Origin: Schizophyllum amplum
Taxonomy: Eukaryota; Basidiomycota; Agaricomycetes; Agaricales; Schizophyllaceae
DNA: 64,000 nt
Direction of reading: 5' to 3'
NCBI GenBank assembly: GCA_007026445.1
Contig: VDMD01000015.1
Location: 1-64,000, forward strand
Shown: in pieces, positions 11,455 through 21,985 of the stretch
How positions within the stretch are numbered: the first letter of the stretch is position 1
Layout of the letters: each line of letters starts with the position of its first letter
Notes under the pieces: model-generated
The model's database searches: none
What the model saw: only the letters and a program-made list of their open reading frames with translations
What the model was told of the DNA's origin: nothing
Program-made: the position numbers and the translations under genes

Positions 11455-12080
11455 CTCTTGATATGTCGAAGCGCATGCCCTTGACGAGCTTGCGACTGCG
11501 CAGCTTGCCGATGTTGCCGTGGTTGACGTCTCCAAAGCGGCGATGCCACAGCGAGGCGTCGAGAGGGAGCGTGGTGGACGCAGCGCCGACGCACTGCACA
11601 CGCGGCGGCCGGATGTAGCCGTCAAGATAGCCCATGTTTGACCCATCCACACTTGCAGTGCAGACAAGTGCACCTCCGTGGTAGAATGACGTGGTCCTGT
11701 CCACAATGCGCACCTCATATCCCTTCTGAGTCGTCAGATAATAGATGGACAGCAGATTAGAGGCGAGGAGAGGGACGTGGAGGACATCAAAGAAGACGAT
11801 AGGGCGCAGCTCCTTGTTGTTGACCACTGGCTGGAACTCAATCGATCCAATGCCCTCTGAATACACCAGAACTCCATTGGCTAGACGGATGGGGACGCGA
11901 TGGGGCGAGTAGGAGACGAACCAGTCGCGTCTGGGGGTCATGTGCAGAGAGGCGCCAGTGTCAGTGTTCAGGGACGAGGCGGCCTTGGTCTTCAACCACT
12001 CGGTGTGGGCTACAGAGCCGGCCTGAGTGGCCGAAGCAGCGTAATGGACGGCAGCACGTGATCGGTGATGTGTCATTGCG
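11455..12080 (-). pseudogene. Copia protease and GAG-pre-integrase fragment
   Basis: Minus-strand frame with NTDTGASLHMTPRRDW (aspartic protease active site DTGA), then FFDVLHVPLLASNLLS and LWHRRFGDVNHGNIGKLR (GAG-pre-integrase, start of the integrase zinc finger). It is closely related to copia-2 (38466-40113) but distinct. The reading frame runs at 11455 into LTR-derived sequence and stops. The integrase core and reverse transcriptase are absent, so it is dead. Confidence 0.75.
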
Positions 12081-12213
12081 GGGCGCGTGGGCGGCGGTGA
12101 CGGTGTTTTTGTCGTGGCCGACGGACTGCCGCGGCCCGCACTTCCTGCGCGAGTGCAAGGAGTTTGTGCCGCTCTGGAAGCAGCGCGAGGAGGCCGCCGC
12201 CAACGCCGCTAAG

Positions 12214-12335
12214 TGTTGATGTGTGCTCGACCACTCAGTAACCTAAGACCCGATAGCTCAGTGGTAGAGCGTCACCATCGAGAGGTGGAGGTCCTTGGTT
12301 CAAACCCAGGTCAGGTCACTTTTAGTCTCTCAACA
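12214..12335 (+). mobile_element. tRNA-bearing LTR-like mini-element (122 bp)
   Basis: Starts TGTTGATGTGTG and ends CTCTCAACA, so TGTTG...CAACA. Flanks are ctaag at 12209-12213 and 12336-12340. Arm B carries the empty site with one ctaag at the matching position (gccgctaaggcgcc, read from about 39325-39338 on the minus strand), so the insertion is proven and dated after the duplication. The middle is a 72-nt tRNA-like sequence. TG...CA ends with a 5-bp duplication point to integrase-type insertion, as for a solo LTR, although the element is far shorter than usual LTRs. Confidence 0.8.
12247..12318 (+). ncRNA. tRNA-like sequence inside the mini-element
   Basis: Reads as a cloverleaf: 7-bp acceptor with one mismatch (gacccga / tcaggtc), D arm gctcagtggtagagc, anticodon arm tcacc-atcgaga-ggtgg, short variable loop, T arm cttggttcaaacccagg. 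Boxes A (tagctcagtgg) and B (ggttcaaaccc) for RNA polymerase III are present. The triplet in the anticodon position is cga, but real serine tRNAs have a long variable arm and this does not, so I take it as tRNA-derived. Confidence 0.65.
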
Positions 12336-14050
12336 CTAAGGCGCCGAACCAGCGCGGGCAGGACAAGAAGAAGAAGAACGGCGGCAACGCGGCCAACGCG
12401 CAAGCCGCGCCCGCCTCTGACGCGTCCTCATCGTCTCCCCAGTCCGCCTCTGCTGCGCGTGTCGAGTCTGCTGGCCAGGCAAGCGCTTTCCTTTCGTCCA
12501 CCGCGCTCCGGGAGTGGCTCCAGTCAAAGGCTGCCGCTAACTTCAACACCGACACAGGTGCTTCTCTACACATGACGCCCCGGCGAGACTGGTTCATCAC
12601 CTACTCGCCGCATCGCGTGCCCGTTCGCCTAGCGAACGGCACGATCGTCTACTCAGCGGGCATCGGGTCGGTGCAGTATCAGCCGGTGGATGGGGAGAAG
12701 AAGCTGCAGCCTATCGTGTTCTTTGATGTCCTTCATGTCCCTCTCCTTACTTCGAATCTATTGTCCATCTACCACCTCACTGCGCACAAGGGGTACAAGG
12801 TTCAGATTAAGGATAAGCGCGTCGCATTCTACCGCGCCGGGACGCTCGTCTGCACTGCTACGGTCGACGAGTCCAACACGGGCTACCTGGACGGCCACGT
12901 CGTTGCGCCGCCTCCGCCACGCAACGCGTATGCTGCCACTACGACGCTGCCGCTCGACGCGTCGCTGTGGCATCGCCGCTTTGGACACGTTAATCTTGGC
13001 GACATTGGCAAGCTGCGCAGTCGCAAGCTCGTTAAGGGCATGCGCTTCGACACCTTCACCGCGCCGGACCCGATCTGCGAGCCGTGTATCATGGGGAAGC
13101 AGACTCGGAAGGCCGTTCCGCGCGGTCCGGGAGAGCGCGCTAAGCGGCGCCTCGAGCTGGTTCACACCGACTTGAAGGGGCCGATGCCTGTGGCAACAAA
13201 GGCACCTGAGCAAGTAGTACCTTTTAAAAGGTCCCGACTAATTGCTTGCCGAGCAGTTGAAAAGGTCGCGAGTGTCTTATCTGCACAGCCACATCCCCCT
13301 CCCGGGGCTTCCGGTGGGGGTCCCGGCTTTCGGGGGCGTGCCGGGCGATGCGCGCGTGGTCGCCTTATTAGTCAGCACGCGGCGGGCGGCTCGCCTCGCG
13401 TTCCCGGCTCGTCCTCGCGCTTGCCGGGCGCGACTGATGGCCCTTCCCGTTCGGGAAGAGCGGTCGATCGCGACTCGCACGGGTGCGCGCGCCCCCCCCG
13501 CCGCTGCGCCGCTGCCAATGGTTGCTCGTAAATCACGAATATAATGTATATTATGTAGCTACACATAGAGGGTGGGGACATTACGGGAAAAACACGTGAA
13601 GACGCGTAAAAAAGGCCGCCCGCTGCGCGTCGCGTCCGCGTGGTGGTCGCGCAGCGAGCGGGTGGGTGTAGGTCATGAGATACGCGGGGGGGAGGCGAAA
13701 GGTGGAGGCGCGAGCTGGCACGCTGTCGCTGCGCGTCGCAAGCGCGAGCGCGTACGTACGCAAGCGCGAGCGTGTACAGATGCGCGGGGCGGGCACTACC
13801 CTCCCGGTACCCAGCGTGTACGTGTCGCCTTCCAACGTGTCTCTCCGCGCGTCGGGGCTGCGACCGGCAACGTCAGTGCTCATAAAGCTGCTGATGCGCC
13901 TGGCCTCCGCTTGCACGGGCGCGGGAGCGTGGGCAACGCGCACTTGCGCAATGCGCGGCGCGCGGTGTGGGCGAAGTCCGAGAACAGGGGGTGAGCGCGG
14001 GGGTGGTGGTGGTGGGCGCGGTGTCGGGGAGCCCTCTAGACGCGCCCCCA

Positions 14051-14110
14051 GCCAAGAGCAAAGCGCCGGAAGTCCCGGTGCAATGAGTCCTCGAACGGGC
14101 TCTGCTCATG
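14051..14110 (+). other. X hairpin D (60 nt)
   Basis: gccaagagcaaagcgccgga followed by a middle section and cgggctctgctc. Outer arms GAGCA-AGC and GCTCTGCTC pair, with an inner ccgg...ccgg stem. Equivalents are at 10511-10571, 54111-54170, 48587-48650 and, more diverged, about 53093-53155 and 5025-5090. Function unknown. Confidence 0.6.
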
Positions 14111-15071
14111 GTGGGGGGGGAGCGCTAGGGGCTAGGGGATGGGGTGGCTTGACGAAATGACAGGCGGACGCCCGAAGCGCAAGGCGCACGTCGGGCGAGC
14201 CGCTCGCTGGCGATGTTGACTGCGCGGGGCCGAGCGCTCCGGCGGTTGCGGCTTGCTTGCTGGCAACAGTGGGCGCGGCGCACGCTCTGCTCGCCCTTGA
14301 GGGACGTTATACAGATATATTAGTACATTTTAAAGCGCAGGGCGCAGACACGCACCTGCAGCGCGCTCGCTCGCGCCCGCTCAGCTCTCGCGTCATCTGC
14401 GTTCTTCAGCTCGTTGTGACACCCCCAGCCGGTGAAAAATTTTCTTGAAGCTAATTTGAGGTGCGCGAGGTCGATTAAAGGGGTGGGTGAGGTGAGGGGA
14501 CAGCCGTGAGGTCGGGACGACAATGGTCGAAGGTCAAGAGGATGTGATCGCGGACGTGCGGCAACCCGGACCGGATTGCCGAGCCTTGCCGCCGAAGTGC
14601 GCTTCGACAACGGCGCCACTTCGGAGTCCTTTGAGAGCGGTTTTGAGGCTCGGAGCCTGTATAGAACATCCAATAGTCTCGATTCATAGAAAGAACCATG
14701 AAATTTTGTTCAGAATTGACCTCATAATGGTCAGAACTTCTTGATGAGTAGCCTACATATTTCACTGTTTCCTAAGAGTATGAGCAGGTCTTTCTGAGCC
14801 GGCTTTTGAAGGCCTCGTTACAGTCAAAGCTTGTGCATGCTCAGACATGGTTACTGGGTAAGGTACAGGTACTTATAGGCCCTCAATCTGGTCAGATAAT
14901 TCAGATTAGGGTGATCAGCAGCCTAGAGGAGTGGACATTGAGCAAAGCAATGCCATAAAGGTATGCCCCTGGTACAGGGGCCTTACAGGCAACTTATATA
15001 TTAGTGCAGTTGCTAATATCACGCTAATCTACGATGTACTCGGGCGATCGCGGCTTCCGATGAGTCGCAAT

Positions 15072-15132
15072 CGCGTTACGACTCGTCGCAAACGCGCTCG
15101 AAATGAGCGCGTTCGTGACGTGACGTAACGCG
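15072..15132 (+). other. X palindrome A (61 nt)
   Basis: Outer arms cgcgttacg and cgtaacgcg enclose an inner near-perfect palindrome, aacgcgctcg aaat gagcgcgtt. The same structure occurs at 6061-6120, 55150-55210, 57303-57362 and about 49606-49655, and inverted in arm B near 36536-36595. It is the best conserved landmark of family X. Confidence 0.75.
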
Positions 15133-15293
15133 TCGCCTGCGCCTCCCGCCGCCATCCGCGACGCGCCCCTGCTCAATAGCTGGGCGATGGCTGCCAACCT
15201 TCGGCAATAGGGGCGTGGGGGGCTCTCTGGAGTCCCCCCAAGGTGCGTGTGCTTGCACATGTACCTGGAAATACACTGACACTGTTTGTACAG

Positions 15294-15326
15294 ATGGCTG
15301 CAGCGTGCCGGGCACGCTGCAGCCAT
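15294..15326 (+). other. X hairpin C
   Basis: Perfect stem atggctgcagcgtgcc with gggcacgctgcagccat. Equivalents with compensating stem changes: 49816-49861 and 55371-55405; a weaker one lies near 57524-57559. Different stem sequences that still pair argue for selection on structure or for hairpin-driven evolution. Confidence 0.65.
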
Positions 15327-15975
15327 CCTGCCGCCGCCACTTCGCTTTCGAAGGGTGCAAATCACGGCAATTAACACCCTGCCCCACGCGCCGCCTTCTG
15401 CGTGCTAGCGCGCGCGCGCCGTCACCCGCGATCACCTACCCCCACACGCACGCAGGCCGGGAATGCGCACCGCTTCCCGCGCCACCCCGCCGCTCCTGCT
15501 TGCCTCTGCACCTCAAGCGCAGTCGTGCGCTACTGCGCGCTATGCGCTGGCGGCGGCGGCGCGCGTGGGAAGAGCGAGGGGGCGGCACGATCGCCCGCTA
15601 GGTGGCGACCCGCGCTACCCACCCCGATCGCCCTCCCGCGCTGTGTGGCGCTCTCAGCGCTGCACACGGACGTTTCGACCGCGTCCCCGCACCCGCCCAG
15701 GACATGTGCATGCGCGTGCACCGTCCATGCTCCCGCGCGCGCGTCTTCCCCTCCCACACCGGAGCAGCACCCGCCTCCCGCGCCGCGTGCCCCCAAGGTG
15801 ACGAGCCCTTCCCGGGCTCGTCTGCCGCGTTCTTACACTCCCCCACACCGTCTTCTACACGTTCTGCGCGTGCGCTTTCACCGACGCGCGGTGTGCGCCC
15901 CCCACAAGTGTCAGCGAAAATTTTCGCGTCGCTTTTGCACGCTTTTTTCCTTGTATTTCCGGCTTTCATATATAT

Positions 15976-16307
15976 TTCACGAGCTAAGGATGCGCAGGAC
16001 GCGTAAGACCTCAGTCTTCCTGCAGTGAGGGTAAAGACTCTATTCGTACCTAAGGATGCGCAGGACGCGTAAGACTAAGGTACTGTTAGCTGAGGATAAA
16101 GTAAATGTAGCGTAAGACGCACCCTCAGTCTTCCTGCAGTGAGGGTAAAGACTGAGGGGCGGGAAAGGGCGGAGCCCCTATAAAAGTAAGCGTTAGAATT
16201 CCCTAATCGGGAATTGTGACGGTGCAAGGTACTTAGATGCACCGTGTGACGTGACACGGTGCGTCAGGCTGAAGGCAGGCTCGTCCGCCTACCCACCACT
16301 TTTGACA
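15976..16307 (-). repeat. Copia-1 3' LTR
   Basis: 332 bp. Contains two copies of the block ctaaggatgcgcaggacgcg and the paired block ctcagtcttcctgcagtgag, plus an inverted pair gaattccctaatcgggaatt. A TATAAAAG-like stretch (cccctataaaagtaagc) lies in the middle but reads on the plus strand. Confidence 0.9.
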
Positions 16308-19300
16308 CTCCCACTCGAGCCTGGCCGTAAGCCCATGCCCAAGCAGAACTTGAGATGCTTCTCGTGAGGAAGGGGCTTGGTAAATATGTCCGCCACCATC
16401 TCGTCGGTAGGATACCAAGTCACCACGCACTCGCCCGTTGCCACAAGCCCATCGCGGATGTAGTGGTACTTCCGCTGGATGTGCTTGGTCCGCGCTCGGA
16501 ACTGCGGGTCCTGACTGAGGATAATAGCTGCACGGTTGTCACACCGGAGCTCCGTCGACCCATTTTGCGGCTGCCCAAGTTCCTCGAAGAAGGAGCGTAG
16601 CCAGGCTAGGTGCTGACCAGCGTTCGCTAATCCGATGTACTCGGACTCCGTGGAGGAGAGGGAGACCATGGACTGACGCTTGCTGGACCATCCGATTGCG
16701 CCACGGCTGGAGATAACACAAATCCAGAGGTGGACTTGGATGTGTCGTGATCACCGCCCCAGTCAGCTCAGTGTAGCCGTGGAAGTCGAGGTCCATGCCA
16801 GTGTCGGCACCGTCATAGCAGAGGCACCAGTCCCGGGTCTTCTTCAGGTAGCGAAGGACGCGCTTTGCGATCTCCCAATGGCATGCCTTGGGGTTTGCCT
16901 GTAGCGGCCCAAGACGCCTACCACATATGCCAGGTCGGGCGGGTGCCCAACATCGCGTACATGAGGATCCAACACGCTCTGGTAGGATACCACAGGACCG
17001 CCTTTGGCAGTGACATGTGGGTCCGGGTCTCGTTATCCGAGGGATCGTCGGCAGTACGCGCACGCTTGTGGACATTGGGGTCCCAACTCCCGTACAGTCG
17101 GACATGCCGTATCGCTCTAGGACGGTGTCGATGTACTTGCGCTGTGAGAGGGAGAGGGCGCGCTTGCCGGGATGCTGGATGATCTCGATGCCAAGGAGGT
17201 ACTTGGCGGGCCCTAGGTCGCGCATCTTGAAGCAAGCTGAGAGCTTCTTCTTCATCTGGTCCATGAAGGGACGAGACGTAGCGGCGAGGAGGAGGTCGTC
17301 AACGTAGACCACCAGGAAGCAGACCTGCTTGCCATCCCGGAAGACATAGAGGCAAGTCTCCGAGTTGAGACGCACAAAGCCGAGGTTGTCGAGCTTCTGG
17401 TGGAGGGTCTGGTTCCATGTGCGTCCGGCTTGCTTGAGACCGTAGACCGACTTCTTGAGCCGCCAACAGTGCCGGGCTTGATGTCCACACCAGTGGGAGG
17501 CATCATATGGAGCAGCTGTGTTAGTTCCCCATTGAGGTAGGCAGTGTTGACGTCCATCTGGTCAGCAAGGAGGCCGAGCTTGACGCAGAGGCAGAGGAGG
17601 ATGCGGATGGATTCCAGGCTGGCGACGGGGCGAAGACGTCCTGATAGTCGATTCCCTCGCGCTGGGTGAAGCCGCGCGCAACAATGCGCACCTTGTACCT
17701 CTCGATGTTGCCCTTCGCATCTTCCTTGATAGAGAAGACATGCTTTGAGGTGATGGGCTTGACCCCTGTTGGGATCGGAACCTCTTCGACGACGTCGTTC
17801 AGCTTGAAGCTGTTCAACTCTTCCGACTGCGCGTCAAGCCACCTGTCCCTGTCCGGACTGGCCATAGCCTGGGCCCATGTATCGGGGACCTTCCGCGCAC
17901 CACTGCTAGACGCCCACCAGTGGCGGCGCCTGCAAAGAGCTCGTCCTCCATGAAAGAGAGGTTGACGGATTCCTCGTCAAGCTCTGGCGCTGGTGCTTCC
18001 TCGGCGGGTTCTGGCGGAGGCGGAGACGGAGGTGGGGCTCAGCGGGCGCTGCCTCACGGGCTGCTCTGCGCTCTTCGAGCTGTGCCTCTCGTTCGCGAAT
18101 CTGGGCATGCCTCTTCTCCCGCTGTTCGCTCTGCAACCTCTGCTGTCGCTCGCGGGTCTCGAGATAGCCACTATCCTTTGGCTTGGAGGCCTTCCGCTCC
18201 TGTGGGGTGCGTAGACCGGCCCGACGAGACGGTCCAGGTTCTGGCGCAGGAGGTGGTGGCACATCATTTGGCAAGGATAGGCGGGGAATCCGTGAGGTCC
18301 TCTCCCGGCGGCGTGGAGCACGCTCGGCTGGCTCAGGTGAGGGTCCACGGCTTGATGGAGGAGAGTCTCCCACTGACTCTGGCGCAGGTGGTGCTGGTCC
18401 TCCCACTCGACCTGGACGGGGTGGTGGAGGTGCATCGTCATTATCCTCGTCGTCATCAGGTGGTGAGGAGATGTTGCGCGGGCGGAGATGCTTCCGGAAG
18501 TCCTCCCACTGCTCGTCGTCATCTTCGGAGCGCAACTCGGCTGGTGCGGAGGAGGCATCGTCAAATTTGACATGGCGCGACATGAATATCTTGCCGGTGG
18601 ACACTTCCAGGAGCTTGTAGCCTTTTGTCCCCTCCGAGAGTGCGTAACCAATGAATACGCAGCGGCGGGCTCGGTCAGCGAACTTCCCCTTTCGGAGCTT
18701 CTTGTCAATGAGGGGATAAGCTGGGCAGCCGAAGGGATGTAGGTCGCTGAGGTTGACCGGGCGCTTGACCTTGCGGAGGCGGTTGCGCGGCAGCTCCCCC
18801 TTGTGCCGACTGGCGGGGGAGATGTTGATGGTATCGGCTGAGTACTGCATGGCGTATGTCCAGTACTTCCGCGGGAGTCCCGACGCGGCAAGGTTGGTGA
18901 TCGCCCGGGTGACCAATGTCTGGTTCATGCGCTCGGCGATCCCGTTCTGCTCAGGCGTGTACGGGTTGGTCTTCTCGTGGATGATGCCGTGCTTGCGGAA
19001 CTCGGCCTCAATAGCTTTTGAGGTGAACTCGCCACCACCATCAGTCGGAAGAACTCGATCCAGCCGTCCAGCCACTCCCACTCCTCGATGGGGTTCCCGG
19101 TTTCGCGCTCGCGCTGGAGGCGCCACTCCCGAAGCTTCTTCAGCACCTCGGACTTCTTGTGCGTGAAGATGACCCAGACATTTGACGAGAAATGGCAGAC
19201 CAGGACAATCCAGTAGAGGAGACCGCCGGGGCCAGCGGGTGAGACTGGACCACCGACGTCGCAGGACACGAACTGCAGGGGATGTGTGGCGCGAGTTGTA

Positions 19301-20923
19301 CTCCGCTTGAAGGGTAGCTTCTTCATCTTCCCCATGATGCATGGCTCGCAGAAGGAAGGAATGCCGGTGAGCGTAGTGACGCCCTGCAGCTGGTTATGTC
19401 GGACCATGTTGCGGAGGCTCTCATGGTTTGTGTGACCCATGAGGTGGTGCAGGCGGTTGATGTCCATGGCGAAGGCGGCATGCTCGTCCATGCCCAGCGG
19501 CTGGCAGTCGACATGGTAGAGGCCGCTCTTTCGCTTGGCGATGCAGGCAACATCATCTGACGAGTTGCGTACCACACATGTATCACCTTCGAAGATGACG
19601 CGCATACCACTCTTGGTGATTTGCGGGACCGAGATGAGAGTGAGGGCAAGGTCGGGGACATGGAGCGCGTCCTTGATTTCAAAGTCGCGCATGCCGTCCG
19701 GCGTTCTGGCTGAGAAGCGGAGGGTGCCCTTCCCAATGGCCTTGACGATGGAGTCGTTGCCCAGGTGGACATCGCGCGGCGACTCAAGCTTCCGGTAGGT
19801 GCCCAGTTCGAAGTAGCGGTCAAGGTTGGACATCGTCTTCGAAGCACCAGAGTCCATGATGGTGGCCTTTTCGCCGCTTGGAGGGGCTGGGATCGGACGA
19901 GACATAGGCGGAAATCTTCTTGTAGGTGCGAGTAGAGATGACATGCGCTTCGTCTACATCAGAGTCCGAGTCCGAGTCCGAGTCCGACTCCTTCTTGCGC
20001 TGCGCAGCGCGATTCGCCTTCTCCCTCCCCTTCTTCTTCTTCGCCTTTGCCTCCTCGATGGCCTTCTTCCCTTCATGACACTCCTCAGTGCCGTGGAAGC
20101 TGCCAGGGCCATGCCATAGGCACCCCTTCGGCTGCTTCTTCGCCTTCTCCTTGCCCTTCGACTTCTTCGACGAGCTCGCGCGTGGCGCGTTGGCGGCGTG
20201 GGCCTGCTCGTCGTTCTCGTCGTCAGACTCCTCGTGCTTCGTGGCGTGAGCACGGAGCTTCGCCTCCACACCGTCTAGCGTGAGCGGGTTGGTAGGAGTG
20301 GCGGAAGCGGAGATGGTGGAGGAGAGGATCTTGTACTCGTCGTTGTCTGGGAGGGAAGCGAGGAGGATGAGGGGAGTGAGGGAGGAGTTGATGGCGAACT
20401 TGAGGGTGTCGAGGCGCTCGATCATCTGACGCATGAGCTGGAGGTGAGCGTTCATAGTCTTGTCGCCGATCTGGCCGTCCTCGGGCAGCTTGAGGCGAGT
20501 CCGCATCAGCTTGATGAGGATGCCGAGGGCGGACTCCGCTGTGTTCGTCTGCTCAAACTCCTTGGTGAGCGCATCCCACAGGTCCTTGGCGCTCTTCTGC
20601 TGGCGGTATTTTAGCGTGAGGGAGTTGGAGAGCTTGCTGCGGATGGTAGCGAGGGCGCGGCTGTTGCGATATTGCCAGCTGTTCCTCCGATCGGTGGAGG
20701 TACCGGTCGCCGGAGCGGTAGAGGAGGTGGTGCCAGCACCTGGGGAGGGGGACGTAGCGCCTGCGGGCGTCGTAACCGTGATCGACGGTGTCTGCGGCTC
20801 CGAGCCGTCGACGATGCCCATGAGGTCCTCCTTGTTCAGGAGGTCCCCCATGCGTACGCTCCAGAGGGGCCAGTCATTGGGCCCATGGAGGAAGCCGCTC
20901 TGGTCCGCCGTGTCCGAGGTCAT
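16286..20923 (-). pseudogene. Copia-1 gag-pol, several frameshifts
   Basis: Gag starts at 20923 (MTSDTADQSG) with an SSKKSKGKEK basic tract and an Asp/Ser tail. Then the frame changes: protease IMDSGASKTMSN near 19845, GAG-pre-integrase and CEPCIMGKM near 19345, integrase core (TDGGGEFTSKAIEAEF, EQNGIAERMNQT) from about 19060, RT beginning FKLNDVVEEVPIPTG near 17820, catalytic YVDDLLLAA near 17300, and RNase H with LSSTESEYIGLA near 16655. At least five changes of frame are needed to read it through. Order gag-PR-IN-RT-RH defines Ty1/copia. It is either defective and moved in trans, or the frame breaks are assembly errors; the matching LTRs say it is young. Confidence 0.85.
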
Positions 20924-20993
20924 GGCGAGAGCGGGAGAGTGAGTCGTATAGATGAGGTCTTGCTCAGCTAGGCGCTTGCGGGGCTCATAACCT

Positions 20994-21325
20994 TTCACGA
21001 GCTAAGGATGCGCAGGACGCGTAAGACCTCAGTCTTCCTGCAGTGAGGGTAAAGACTCTATTCGTACCTAAGGATGCGCAGGACGCGTAAGACTAAGGTA
21101 CTGTTAGCTGAGGATAAAGTAAATGTAGCGTAAGACGCACCCTCAGTCTTCCTGCAGTGAGGGTAAAGACTGAGGGGCGGGAAAGGGCGGAGCCCCTATA
21201 AAAGTAAGCGTTAGAATTCCCTAATCGGGAATTGTGACGGTGCAAGGTACTTAGATGCACCGTGTGACGTGACACGGTGCGTCAGGCTGAAGGCAGGCTC
21301 GTCCGCCTACCCACCACTTTTGACA
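20994..21325 (-). repeat. Copia-1 5' LTR
   Basis: 332 bp, no difference from the 3' LTR found in a base-by-base reading. The primer-binding site follows directly on the internal side. Confidence 0.9.
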
Positions 21326-21985
21326 TATATACTATGCTTTTATATACATGATATACATGATATACATCATATTCCGGACTTCCCGAGCGACCAGAGGCAG
21401 CGGCGCCAGCAGCGGCGCGCGCGCGCGCACCCGCACGGGTGGCGATCAAACACCCTTCCCGAACGGGAAGGGCCATCAATCCCGCCCAGCGAGCGCGAGG
21501 GTGAGCCGGGCACGCGACGCGAGCCGCCCGCCGTGCCCTGCCTACACCACGAACCTGATTTCACCTGTTGAGGAGGTCGGCCGCGTGATTGAATCTCGAC
21601 GATAATATTATGTACCAGAAGATATCGCTGTATGTCAAAACCTACAAGCTCACGAAGTTAAATTGATATGGATTTGAGTCTGTATGTAAAATGGACCTTC
21701 AAAGACATTGTCTCCTCGTGAGCTTCAATGGCACAAGCTGGCGTTGTCCTCGGCACGAATGTCTAATCTACATACAGTAAGGTGCAGTTGAGGTGCAAAT
21801 TCTATCGACTCGCTATCGAGTCGCACCTTATCCTCGCTCCAAAGCTGACAATAACTGGGATCATTCTGGGTTCTGTTCGGAAAAATTCTCTGTGCAGACG
21901 ATGCAGATATACACGAACTATATTTGTTTTGATGATACATTATGGATATACAGCTATACACTGGGATTGACAGTACTTGACGAAA

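Larger units (their letters stand above)
12125..13202 (+). pseudogene. Copia-2, arm A: gag end, protease, integrase N-terminus
   Basis: Begins inside Gag at the CCHC-like region (cgcggcccgcacttcctgcg) and is broken by the tRNA-bearing element at 12214-12335. It continues with NFNTDTGASLHMTP (protease), FFDVLHVPLLTSNLLS, LWHRRFGHVNLGDIGKLR and CEPCIMGKQT, the GAG-pre-integrase/HHCC zinc module. It stops at VATK, where X copy 2 is inserted after the target ACAAAGG (13196-13202). The rest of the gene resumes at 29209. Arm B has the same gene without the small insertion and with its true start. Confidence 0.85.
15976..21325 (-). mobile_element. Copia-1 LTR retrotransposon (5350 bp)
   Basis: Two 332-bp LTRs that appear identical by eye, TGTCAAAAG...GCTCGTGAA on the minus strand, enclose a copia gag-pol. 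Flanks are tatat at 15971-15975 and 21326-21330. Arm B shows the empty site (ctttcatatatatactatgc read on the minus strand at about 35686-35705). A primer-binding site GGTTATGAGCCCCGC adjoins the 5' LTR (20979-20992). LTR edges are certain to 1 bp. The insertion interrupts X copy 2 beside its gcgaaaattttcgc palindrome. Confidence 0.92.

Noticed and set aside
12247..12318. A functional serine tRNA (anticodon cga)
   Set aside because: Variable loop is too short for tRNA-Ser, stems have mismatches, and the sequence is part of a mobile element in all three places.
13203..13208. GTAGTACC as the end of X copy 2, with GAGC as a 4-bp duplication
   Set aside because: Comparison across copies shows that the ends extend to CACCTG and CAGCTG. 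Only those ends give consistent duplications and restore the copia frame.
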